Numbered from the stretch's first letter, positions 1 to 6,153 are shown. The stretch: 6,176 nt of DNA from Chitinispirillales bacterium (GCA_031254445.1 JAIRUL010000081.1:1-6176), one strand, 5' to 3'. Program-made: numbers and translations. Notes: generated from the letters alone by a model not told the origin.

Positions 1-720
1 GGCGGCGTTTGGCGGCTGCCTATTCATCCTGAACGCGCCCCACACGGCGATCCCTACCACCAGCGCGGCCCACGCGCCTGCGGCAAGCAGGCTCCGCCGC
101 GAGTTCTCGCCGCGCTTGCGCGAGCGCAAGAGCTCCCAAATGACAATGTTGCCGAGGACGATAATGTAGGAGAGGCCCCACACGCCCGTAAACGACGAGA
201 ACTGCGCTAAGGGCAGGATCCCCGACGCGCTGCACCCGATGTACGCCCACGGGAACGCGAGGTCGGTGAGCGTCCTGAAATACTCCACAAGCACCCAGAC
301 GGCGGGGTACACCGCTATGTACAGTCGGGGGAGGCGGCGCGCGCAGTAGCGGAACGCCAGCGCGGCCGCAAAGTAGAGCGCGCCCCACGCTATAGATATT
401 AGCGCTACGCCTATTAGTATCAACGCCCAAAAGCCCTCGGCGGTAACGAAACCTATCCAATAGAGCTGGCCTAGAATCATAGCCGCGCAGTATATGTAGG
501 CATGGACCAGCGCCCTGCGGCGCGGCGCTCTCGTCGCGAAGAAAAAGAGGGGGATGAGCGCGACAAAGGCAAGAAGCGGCATGGGCGCGAAAACCGGGTG
601 CAGCATCGCGCTAAAGGGCGGCAGGCACAGCGCGTAGAGCAGGCCGCACGCAAGCGGAATCCAAAAGCGGTTCGCGCCGCCGTAGTAGGCGGCGATTTTT
701 CTGAGCGTCACTTGCAGCAT
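1..720 (-). CDS. lnt: Apolipoprotein N-acyltransferase, N-terminal membrane part (partial, runs off left edge)
   Basis: Lnt transfers an acyl chain from a phospholipid to the N-terminal cysteine of diacylated lipoproteins, in the inner membrane with its active site on the periplasmic side. The frame from ATG 720-718 is open for 240 codons to base 1. It shows hydrophobic stretches at about residues 19-38, 46-62, 72-92, 97-124, 135-148, 172-197 and 213-230. Family marks are LCLPPF (31-36) near the first membrane segment, YPAVWVLVEYFR (138-149), AFPWAYIG (155-162), PLAQFSSFTGVWGLSY (170-185), and a GN pair near 190. These match the block in Lnt that precedes the CN_hydrolase (nitrilase-like) domain. 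That domain, with its Glu-Lys-Cys triad, lies outside the window, so activity cannot be judged. The start overlaps the end of the upstream lipoprotein gene by 13 bp, and an AGGG sits about 5 bases before the ATG. Identification is firm from the motif block; completeness is unknown. Confidence 0.93.
   Translation of the reverse strand, partial: MLQVTLRKIAAYYGGANRFWIPLACGLLYALCLPPFSAMLHPVFAPMPLLAFVALIPLFFFATRAPRRRALVHAYIYCAAMILGQLYWIGFVTAEGFWALILIGVALISIAWGALYFAAALAFRYCARRLPRLYIAVYPAVWVLVEYFRTLTDLAFPWAYIGCSASGILPLAQFSSFTGVWGLSYIIVLGNIVIWELLRSRKRGENSRRSLLAAGAWAALVVGIAVWGAFRMNRQPPNAA
708..720 (-). other. 13-bp overlap of lipoprotein stop and lnt start (translational coupling)
   Basis: On the minus strand the lipoprotein ends AGA TGC TGC AAG TGA, and lnt begins ATG CTG CAA GTG A inside it, in another frame. 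The lnt start thus lies within the codons for the last residues (Arg-Cys-Cys-Lys). A ribosome finishing the lipoprotein could restart directly. The AGGG just upstream is the most SD-like sequence before any start in the window. The overlap is read directly; coupling is inferred. Confidence 0.75.
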
Positions 721-2825
721 CTGAACCCTGCGTAGAGGTATTTTTTATCCTTGTCGAGCGTCACGCTCGCTTCGCAGCCGCTCTCCTCTTCGCCGCTCTG
801 GTAGAAACCGCCGAACGCTTGCGCGCTAGCGCCGTAGGAAGAGGTCCACTCGGCGGCGTTGCCGCTCATGTCGAAGACGCCAAGAGCGCCCGCGCACTCG
901 CCGAGCGCGCCGCTCGCCATAAGCGCGTTCTTGGACTTAGGGTTGCCTATAGTGTTGCACTTCGAATCGTCGAAGTCCGCGCCATAGGGGTAGGAGTGGC
1001 CGTCGGCCGGTTTATAGTCGTTGCCGTTCCTGCACGACCGCTTCCACTCGTCCGGGGTGCAAAGCCTCTTGCCCGCGCTCTCGCACGCGTTGTCGGCCTC
1101 GTGCCAACTCACATTTGTGAAAGGGACGGCGCCGCGCTGGTTCGGCCATTCGTATTTGTCAATGCAGTATTTCCCCTTAGCCACCATCACCATGTCGCTT
1201 GGGCATATTATGACGCGCACCGTGTCTAAGTCGGTGTTGCCCTCGGTGTCCGTTACCCTCAAAACTGGCGAGGCGTAATCCTTAAAGACGTGCTCGGCGT
1301 CGCCGGATGTCTCCGACACTTTGTCGAAGATTCCGTCGCCGTCAAAGTCCCACTCGTACTTTACTATCTTGCCGTCGGGGGAGGCGCCCGTCCCCTTGAG
1401 CTTCACCTTGCGGTTGGGCTGCGACACGATGTCCGCGCCGGCGTTGGCGGTCGGGCGCAGGCTTCTCACGTTGACCGTCGCTGTGTCGCTCACCACCGTC
1501 CCGTCAACTAAGCGGGCCGCGAAGACGGCTTTGTTTTCGCCGGACTTTGAAAACGAGTGCTGCACTATAATGTTGTCGGGGAAAGCGAAATCGGGCTTGC
1601 CGCTGTGCGTAAAGTACCATTCGAACTGCGCTATCTTGCTTGAGCGGCTCTTCGCGTTGCCGAGCAGCTTTATGGGCTTGTTCAAGAGGGCCGCGTAAGG
1701 CCCGCCCGCGCTTATCGCCACTTGGCCTTGCACGATTTTGGCCTTTATCTGCTGAGACGCGAGAATGCCGGCCGCGCCCATCACTTCGCACGTTATTACG
1801 CTCTCGCCCAATTTCTCAAATTGAGCCGTGACCTGCGGCGCGGCGGTCTCCTTCTCAAACTCCTCGCTCGCGCTCTTAAAGCGCCACACATAGCCCGTCA
1901 CAAGCGCGGCGTTGCTTCCGGCAACTGTGCACTTTATCGTAAAGTCTTCCTCCGCGTAAATCTGCCGCGGGCCGACAATCTGCTCAATCGTAACCCCGCT
2001 TGACGCGACAACCGCCGCCGGCGTCTTGACGGCCTGCGTCACAGTATCGGCGGGCGCGCCCTTTTTGGGCTTGCCGGACGCCCGCTGATTTACAGGCTTC
2101 GCGGGCTTCTTATCAACCAAAGTATCCGCCGGCTCCGACCCGGCGCCAAGCGGCGATTCGGGCTTGCACTGCCCCTGCGCGACCGCCCGCTCAATGGCCT
2201 TTTCGCCCACCCAGCCCTTAAGCCGCTCTATGGCGGCGGCGCGGCCGGACATGGCCGCTTCGTCCTCGGACATTCCCGCAGCGTCAAGCACGACCGCCTG
2301 GCACGGCGAGAGGCGCGCCTCCGCCCCCTTGCCGCGCTTAATCAGCGCCTGCCCGTTTATGGCAAAGAGTATTGCCAGCCTGCCCGACTCGTTTATCGTT
2401 AGCGCGGCGTCGGCGTCTTTTATGGAGATGATTATATCCCCAAACCGGCAGACGACGCCCTGGCCGCCGCGCGCCGAAAGGTAGTACTCGCCCGTGTGGG
2501 CCATAAGCACGCAGCTGTCGGCCTCGACCGGCGGCAAAATCTTCAGCGACGAATTTTCGTTGACGAAAACCCCGGCCTGGCCGAGCGCTATCTTCACCTT
2601 GGACGCGCCGCCCATCGAGAGCGAGTCGCGCGGGCGACGCTTCTGCCTGGGGACGAGGGGGCTCGACGCGCTGGCCCTTGCAAGAGAGGCGCTGCCGACA
2701 ACAATCTGCGCCTCGGGGCCAGCCTCTTCCACCTTCTTCTCGAGGAGCGAGCACGACAAAGCGACGACGGCTAGGAGCGCGGCGGCAAGCGGCGGATGCT
2801 TACGGATAGGCGTTGGTATTTGCAC
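708..2825 (-). CDS. Multidomain lipoprotein: FecR-like, Ig/PKD-like domains and C-terminal SUMF1-like domain
   Basis: This is a 705-residue envelope lipoprotein of unknown role. Residues 1-25 form a signal peptide (R8 K9, hydrophobic core 12-23) ending in VALSC with C25 as the likely lipidated cysteine. Residues about 40-183 resemble a FecR domain (IVVGSASLAR, then a KVKIALGQ...NENSSLKI segment). Residues 221-275 are a Lys/Pro/Ala-rich linker. Then come three beta-sandwich candidates: about 276-366 (Ig-like), 367-454 (PKD-like, GGPY at 374-377, FEWYF) and 457-540 (clear PKD: ANAGADIVSQ, YEWDFDGDGIFD at 490-501). Residues 541-705 are SUMF1/FGE-type (CIDKYEWPN, NVSWHEA, GKRLCTPDEWKRSC, FDMSGNAAEW, AGFRCC). 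The catalytic cysteine pair of true formylglycine-generating enzymes is not visible, so a binding or structural role is likelier than sulfatase maturation. The start codon is GTG: an in-frame TAA lies about 12 bases upstream, and the next Met (71) would remove the signal peptide. It is followed by lnt with a 13-bp overlap. Confidence 0.9.
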   Translation of the reverse strand: MQIPTPIRKHPPLAAALLAVVALSCSLLEKKVEEAGPEAQIVVGSASLARASASSPLVPRQKRRPRDSLSMGGASKVKIALGQAGVFVNENSSLKILPPVEADSCVLMAHTGEYYLSARGGQGVVCRFGDIIISIKDADAALTINESGRLAILFAINGQALIKRGKGAEARLSPCQAVVLDAAGMSEDEAAMSGRAAAIERLKGWVGEKAIERAVAQGQCKPESPLGAGSEPADTLVDKKPAKPVNQRASGKPKKGAPADTVTQAVKTPAAVVASSGVTIEQIVGPRQIYAEEDFTIKCTVAGSNAALVTGYVWRFKSASEEFEKETAAPQVTAQFEKLGESVITCEVMGAAGILASQQIKAKIVQGQVAISAGGPYAALLNKPIKLLGNAKSRSSKIAQFEWYFTHSGKPDFAFPDNIIVQHSFSKSGENKAVFAARLVDGTVVSDTATVNVRSLRPTANAGADIVSQPNRKVKLKGTGASPDGKIVKYEWDFDGDGIFDKVSETSGDAEHVFKDYASPVLRVTDTEGNTDLDTVRVIICPSDMVMVAKGKYCIDKYEWPNQRGAVPFTNVSWHEADNACESAGKRLCTPDEWKRSCRNGNDYKPADGHSYPYGADFDDSKCNTIGNPKSKNALMASGALGECAGALGVFDMSGNAAEWTSSYGASAQAFGGFYQSGEEESGCEASVTLDKDKKYLYAGFRCCK

Positions 2826-2953
2826 AGGACGGTTCTCTTAAAAGCGTTAGTGTTTTGGATAATATGTTGCTATGCCATAATTCGTTGCGGCGCGGATTGC
2901 CGCGCCGAGCCGGAATTACTCGGATACAATATACATTACCGCGCGGATAAACA
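2826..2953 (-). promoter_or_regulatory. Intergenic leader of the lipoprotein-lnt unit, with weak promoter candidate
   Basis: This 128-bp gap follows the TGA of the flippase-like gene. On the minus strand TTGATG (2957-2952), an 18-base spacer and TATATT (2933-2928) form a modest sigma-70-like promoter: 4/6 and 5/6 matches to the consensus. It would start RNA near 2921 and give a leader of about 95 bases. A self-complementary CCGCGCGG lies at 2939-2946, inside the spacer. A second -10-like TATTAT lies nearer the gene but has no good -35. The GTG start has only a weak AAGAGA upstream. This assumes ordinary sigma-70 rules in an unknown host. Read-through from the upstream gene, in the same direction, is equally possible. 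Confidence 0.3.
2888..2907 (-). other. Strong GC hairpin in the lipoprotein leader
   Basis: CGGCGCGG and CCGCGCCG form a perfect 8-bp, all-G/C stem with a 4-base loop (CAAT on the minus strand). No T-run follows on either strand, so it is not a textbook intrinsic terminator. Its first three stem bases on the minus strand (2907-2905) also belong to a competing weaker stem, CCGAG (2923-2919) with CTCGG (2909-2905). It could stabilise the end of the upstream transcript, or act in the leader of the lipoprotein mRNA. Confidence 0.5.
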
Positions 2954-3970
2954 TCAAATCGCCCCCCGCCTTTCGCCGTCTGCCTTTTTCCTGCGGATCA
3001 TCCTCCACGCCGCCGGCGCCCCCCCGACTACCCGCGTCATTGAGAGCATCAGGCTAATAGTCACATAAGACGCGACCTGCCCCTCCGAAAAACCAAGGCG
3101 CATGAATAGAAGCGCGAGAAGGGTTTCGCGGATGCCTATGCTGCCGGGGGTCAGCGGCAGCGACACGGCCATGATCTCCGCGAGCGGCACGAAAACAAGG
3201 CATTCGGCGAAGTAGAACTTGCCCGATACCGCGTACACGGTGAGCGACACGCACAGAATCGCCAAGAGCTGCACGACGGCGGATATCAGGAACGCCAGCG
3301 CGAGCGCCGCGCGTTCGCGCCTAAAGGCGTATATCCCGTCGCGCAGCTTTTTGGCTGCGGCCCAACCTTTCGCGGGGACGATTTTTGCCGCGACCGCGCC
3401 GAGCGGGCGCGTGACCCTCTTCGAGAACGAGAGCGCGCAGAGGAGGACGATAGCGGCCGCGGCGGTGATAAACGGCACTCTGAAATCAGCGTTAAAGGCG
3501 TCGCTTTTGAGGCACAGCGCGCCAGCGGCGGAGTACAGCAAGAGCGAAAAGAGCCCGATAAGCCGCCCAAGCCAAGAGGCCGCCCAAACCACCGCCGGGT
3601 CGTGGCTTTTGGAGAGCATCACCGACTTAACCACGTCTTGCGCAATCGTAGAGGGGAGCGCGATAGCGTAAAACACGCTCTCCAAGTGGACGGAAACCGC
3701 CGTGCGCAGCCTCAAGCCGGAGACGAAGCGGCGGATGAGCGCCCACCACTTTATCCCCTGCAGAACCATATTGCCAACGGTCAAAAACGCGGCTACGGCG
3801 ATAAGCGGGACGCTGACGGAGGCAAGGATCGAAGCGACGGCGCTGGCGTCGGCGCGGGAGTATATCCACGCTATGGGCGCGATAACAAGCAGCGCGCGCA
3901 GGATTTTCGAGGCGATTCCAAGCGCGGGCGGCTTTGGCTTTTGCGAATTGCCCAATTGTAAATATTCCAT
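2954..3970 (-). CDS. Flippase-like membrane protein, LPG-synthase transmembrane domain family (UPF0104 type)
   Basis: This is a 338-residue polytopic inner-membrane protein. Hydrophobic segments lie at about 22-38, 52-71, 95-112, 127-152, 164-182, 222-249, 255-275, 281-300 and 302-322. Two family signatures are visible: YAIALPSTIAQDVVKSVML (101-119), corresponding to the usual Pro-Ser...Asp-Val-Val-Arg/Lys block, and PLTPGSIGIRETLLALL (272-288), corresponding to the PGxxGxRE block. Members are the membrane half of lysylphosphatidylglycerol synthase (MprF), or stand-alone proteins often placed near glycolipid or cell-envelope genes. No C-terminal synthetase (DUF2156-type) domain follows; the protein ends in a short Arg/Lys-rich tail. 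By analogy it may move or help make a modified lipid, but the substrate cannot be told from sequence. The start is ATG 3970-3968, with no clear Shine-Dalgarno. A TATAAT lies about 23 bases upstream. It is transcribed divergently from recQ and is 128 bp upstream of the lipoprotein gene on the same strand. Confidence 0.85.
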   Translation of the reverse strand: MEYLQLGNSQKPKPPALGIASKILRALLVIAPIAWIYSRADASAVASILASVSVPLIAVAAFLTVGNMVLQGIKWWALIRRFVSGLRLRTAVSVHLESVFYAIALPSTIAQDVVKSVMLSKSHDPAVVWAASWLGRLIGLFSLLLYSAAGALCLKSDAFNADFRVPFITAAAAIVLLCALSFSKRVTRPLGAVAAKIVPAKGWAAAKKLRDGIYAFRRERAALALAFLISAVVQLLAILCVSLTVYAVSGKFYFAECLVFVPLAEIMAVSLPLTPGSIGIRETLLALLFMRLGFSEGQVASYVTISLMLSMTRVVGGAPAAWRMIRRKKADGERRGAI

Positions 3971-4081
3971 GAAAAACTTGCTTATTTGATATGATTATAT
4001 TATTTTTACCATAGCGATAAAATAATTAATGGCTACGCGGCAATTATAGCCAAACCGCAATTTTTCCGCAGAAAAAAATAT
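3971..4081. promoter_or_regulatory. AT-rich divergent promoter region between flippase-like gene and recQ
   Basis: This 111-bp spacer must hold start signals for both directions. For the minus strand a perfect TATAAT lies at 3999-3994, without a good -35 (only TTTATC-like sequence at the right distance). For the plus strand only a weak TATAGC at 4045-4050 is visible, with no matching -35. Two inverted repeats lie here: ATTATTTT (3999-4006) with AAAATAAT (4019-4026), and TGGCTA (4030-4035) with TAGCCA (4047-4052). The first overlaps the TATAAT box and could be an operator, but AT-rich repeats of this size occur by chance. The base composition contrasts sharply with the flanking genes. Confidence 0.4.
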
Positions 4082-6010
4082 ATGACGGCGCTAAAAACGC
4101 TAAAAAAATACTTCGGCTACGACTTCTTCCGCACCGGCCAAGAGCCCCTAATAAACGACATACTCTCCGGCCGCGACGTCCTAGGCATAATGCCCACCGG
4201 CGCCGGGAAATCCGTGTGCTTCCAGATTCCTGCCCTCATGATGGACGGCGTGGCGCTCGTCGTCTCGCCCCTCATCTCGCTCATGAAAGACCAGGTGAAC
4301 GCGCTCACCCAGTCCGGCGTGGCGGCGGCGTACATCAACTCGTCCCTTACGCAGCGCCAAATCGAAAAGGCGCTCTCGAACGCGCGAGGCGGCGCATACA
4401 AAATAATTTACGTCGCCCCGGAACGCCTGCCCACCTCCGACATCGCCGCGCTCGCCGAATCCATAAAGGTGTCCATGCTTACGGTCGACGAGGCGCACTG
4501 CATATCGCAGTGGGGCCAAGACTTCCGCCCGAGCTACGCGCAGATACCGGCGTTCATAAACGCCCTGCCGTCGCGCCCCGTAGTCTCGGCGTTCACCGCC
4601 ACGGCCACGCCGCGCGTGCGCGAAGACATCGTAAACCTTTTGGGCCTGCGCAACCCGCAAATCTTAGTCACCGGCTTCGACCGGGCGAACCTGCGCTTCG
4701 ACGTGCGGAAACCGGCCAACAAATACCGCGCGCTCGCCAAGTTTTTAGACGGCAAGGCCGGCAGCAGCGGGATAGTCTACTGCGGCACGCGCAAAACCGT
4801 AGAGGCGGTGTGCGGGATGCTGCGCGCGGGCGGGTACAGCGCGTCGCGCTACCACGCCGGGCTGACGGATCAAGAACGGCACAAGAACCAAGACGATTTC
4901 CTCTACGACCGCGCGCTCATAATGGTGGCCACAAACGCTTTCGGGATGGGAATAGATAAATCCAACGTGTCGTTCGTCGTCCACTACAATATGCCCAAAG
5001 ACATAGAGAGCTACTATCAGGAGGCCGGCCGCGCGGGCCGCGACGGAAGCGAGGCCGACTGCCTCCTGCTCTACAGCGGCCAAGACGTGCGCCTAAACGA
5101 ATGGATGATAGAAAACGACAGGGACGCGCAGTACCCCGATAAAAAAACAGAAGAGCTCCTAAAAGAACGCGGGCGCAAGCGCCTGCGCGACATGGCGTTC
5201 TACAGCACGACAAGCGACTGCCTGCGCGGCTTCATCCTAAAATACTTCGGCGAAACCCCGCCGAACTACTGCGGCAAATGCGGCAGCTGCAACTCGAACT
5301 TCGAAACCATAGACATCACAATAGACGCGCAGCAAATACTGTCGTGCGTGGCGAGGATGAACGAACGCTTCGGCTCGCGCATGGTAGTAGACGTCCTGCG
5401 CGGCACGGAGAACGAAAAGGCCGCGCGGTTCGGGCTTGACAAACTATCTACGTTTGGCATAAGCAGCAGGCCGGCAAGGCAGCTGCGGGAGATAATCGAC
5501 TTTTTGGCTTTGCAGGGGTACTTAGCCAGAACAAACGACGAATACCCCGTAATAAAACTAGGCGGCCGCTCCGAAGAGGTTTTGCGCGGCGGCGCGGCGG
5601 TGCAGATGAAGCTCCCTAAAGAAACGCCTAAGCGCAGCGAACCGGATTTGCGCGAAACACGCGAGGAACGCAAAGAGCGCAAAGAGCGCGGGGCACGGAA
5701 AGTGCGAAAGATACGCGGAGACCGAAAAAGCATCGTAGCCTCGGTCGCGGCGGCCATGCTGCCGGCGGAGAAACCGGCCGACTTCGGCCTATTCGAGGCG
5801 CTGCGCAAACTCCGCTCGGAGATAGCAAGCGAACAGCGCGTACCGGCTTACGTCGTATTCACCGACAGCGCGCTTGCCGATATGTGCATGAAAATGCCTA
5901 GGACAAAAGAGGAATTCTTGGGCGTGTCGGGGGTGGGGCAGGTAAAATTGGAGAAGTTCGGGGAGATGTTTTTGGGGGCTATTGAGGAGTATAAAAGTCA
6001 AATTCTTTAA
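4082..6010 (+). CDS. recQ: ATP-dependent DNA helicase RecQ
   Basis: RecQ is a 3'-5' DNA helicase acting in recombination repair and at stalled forks. The protein has 642 residues; E. coli RecQ has about 610. Helicase motifs appear in order: motif 0 FGYDFFRTGQ (11-20), Walker A MPTGAGKS (37-44, K43), Ia (60-72), DEAH (136-139) followed by the RecQ aromatic loop CISQWGQDFRPSY (140-152), III SAFTATATP (169-177), IV near GIVYCGTRKT (230-239) and YHAGL, V VATNAFGMGIDKSNV (282-296), and VI YYQEAGRAGRDG (311-322). The RQC zinc site is C380, C397, C400, C403, then a winged helix to about 500. A charged linker (about 512-550) leads to an HRDC domain (about 566-638). All catalytic and zinc residues are present. 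The loop has WGQ where E. coli has WGH. The start is ATG 4082, matching the family N-terminus; upstream is A-rich with no real Shine-Dalgarno. The last codons lie in a DNA repeat that recurs downstream. Confidence 0.97.
   Translation: MTALKTLKKYFGYDFFRTGQEPLINDILSGRDVLGIMPTGAGKSVCFQIPALMMDGVALVVSPLISLMKDQVNALTQSGVAAAYINSSLTQRQIEKALSNARGGAYKIIYVAPERLPTSDIAALAESIKVSMLTVDEAHCISQWGQDFRPSYAQIPAFINALPSRPVVSAFTATATPRVREDIVNLLGLRNPQILVTGFDRANLRFDVRKPANKYRALAKFLDGKAGSSGIVYCGTRKTVEAVCGMLRAGGYSASRYHAGLTDQERHKNQDDFLYDRALIMVATNAFGMGIDKSNVSFVVHYNMPKDIESYYQEAGRAGRDGSEADCLLLYSGQDVRLNEWMIENDRDAQYPDKKTEELLKERGRKRLRDMAFYSTTSDCLRGFILKYFGETPPNYCGKCGSCNSNFETIDITIDAQQILSCVARMNERFGSRMVVDVLRGTENEKAARFGLDKLSTFGISSRPARQLREIIDFLALQGYLARTNDEYPVIKLGGRSEEVLRGGAAVQMKLPKETPKRSEPDLRETREERKERKERGARKVRKIRGDRKSIVASVAAAMLPAEKPADFGLFEALRKLRSEIASEQRVPAYVVFTDSALADMCMKMPRTKEEFLGVSGVGQVKLEKFGEMFLGAIEEYKSQIL
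5663..5689 (+). repeat. Short in-gene tandem repeat in the recQ linker
   Basis: AAAGAGCGC occurs twice in tandem (5672-5680, 5681-5689), preceded by a degenerate copy GAGGAACGC (5663-5671). The 9-bp period keeps the frame and encodes the Glu/Arg/Lys core of the charged linker between the winged helix and HRDC. This suggests the linker grew by slippage. Confidence 0.7.
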
Positions 6011-6153
6011 AATCTTTCAATCTTTTCAATCTTTTAAATCTTTTTAATCTTTTTAATCTTTTTAATCTTTTAAAATCAAATTCTTTAAAATCTTTTTCAG
6101 ACGAAGCCTATAAAAGTCAAATTCTTTTAAAAATCTTTTTCAGACGAAGCCTA
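5990..6153. repeat. Dispersed and tandem copies of a 41-43 bp AT-rich unit, the first covering the recQ stop
   Basis: TATAAAAGTCAAATTCTTT occurs at 5990-6008 (the last recQ codons plus the first base of the stop) and again at 6109-6127. TCAAATTCTTTAAAATCTTT occurs at 5998-6017 and 6076-6095. A 24-bp block (AAAATC, T5, then CAGACGAAGCCTA) is identical at 6087-6110 and 6130-6153. The last two copies form a tandem pair of period 41-43 bp, differing by one T and one A in homopolymers. The 9-mer array at 6011-6071 separates the first copy from this pair. Confidence 0.85.
6011..6071. repeat. Tandem array of seven AATCTTTTT-like units just after recQ
   Basis: Seven head-to-tail units start directly after the recQ TAA: AATCTTTC (6011-6018), AATCTTTTC (6019-6027), AATCTTTTA (6028-6036), AATCTTTTT three times (6037-6063), and AATCTTTT (6064-6071). 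Units differ only in the last bases, as expected of slippage. The tract is strongly T-rich on the plus strand, so it might aid transcription ending, but no stem precedes it. Confidence 0.85.

Noticed and set aside
20..735. Open frames at 20-460 (minus) and 502-735 (plus)
   Set aside because: Both are out-of-frame shadows of lnt. Their translations are Arg/Ala/Pro-rich with no motif, while the frame from 720 reads as a clear membrane acyltransferase.
708..1205. Active formylglycine-generating enzyme (sulfatase maturation)
   Set aside because: The fold signature is present, but the catalytic cysteine pair is not seen, and no sulfatase gene is in the window.
819..2841. Several plus- and minus-strand open frames inside the lipoprotein gene (for example 819-1229, 1504-1791, 2338-2754, 2494-2841)
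   Set aside because: GC-rich shadow frames with atypical Arg/His/Ala composition and no recognisable domain. The 705-residue frame has a signal peptide and domains throughout.
2954..3970. Full lysylphosphatidylglycerol synthase (MprF)
   Set aside because: At 338 residues it ends after the membrane domain, and no aminoacyl-transfer domain is encoded.
4181..4959. Long frames overlapping recQ (4216-4959 plus, 4181-4660 minus)
   Set aside because: They lie over the helicase motifs of recQ in other frames, are very Arg-rich, and show no motif or start signal.
6011..6153. CRISPR-like array after recQ
   Set aside because: The units are 8-9 bp in tandem with no spacers, and the longer unit has only about two copies with no unique spacers and no cas genes.
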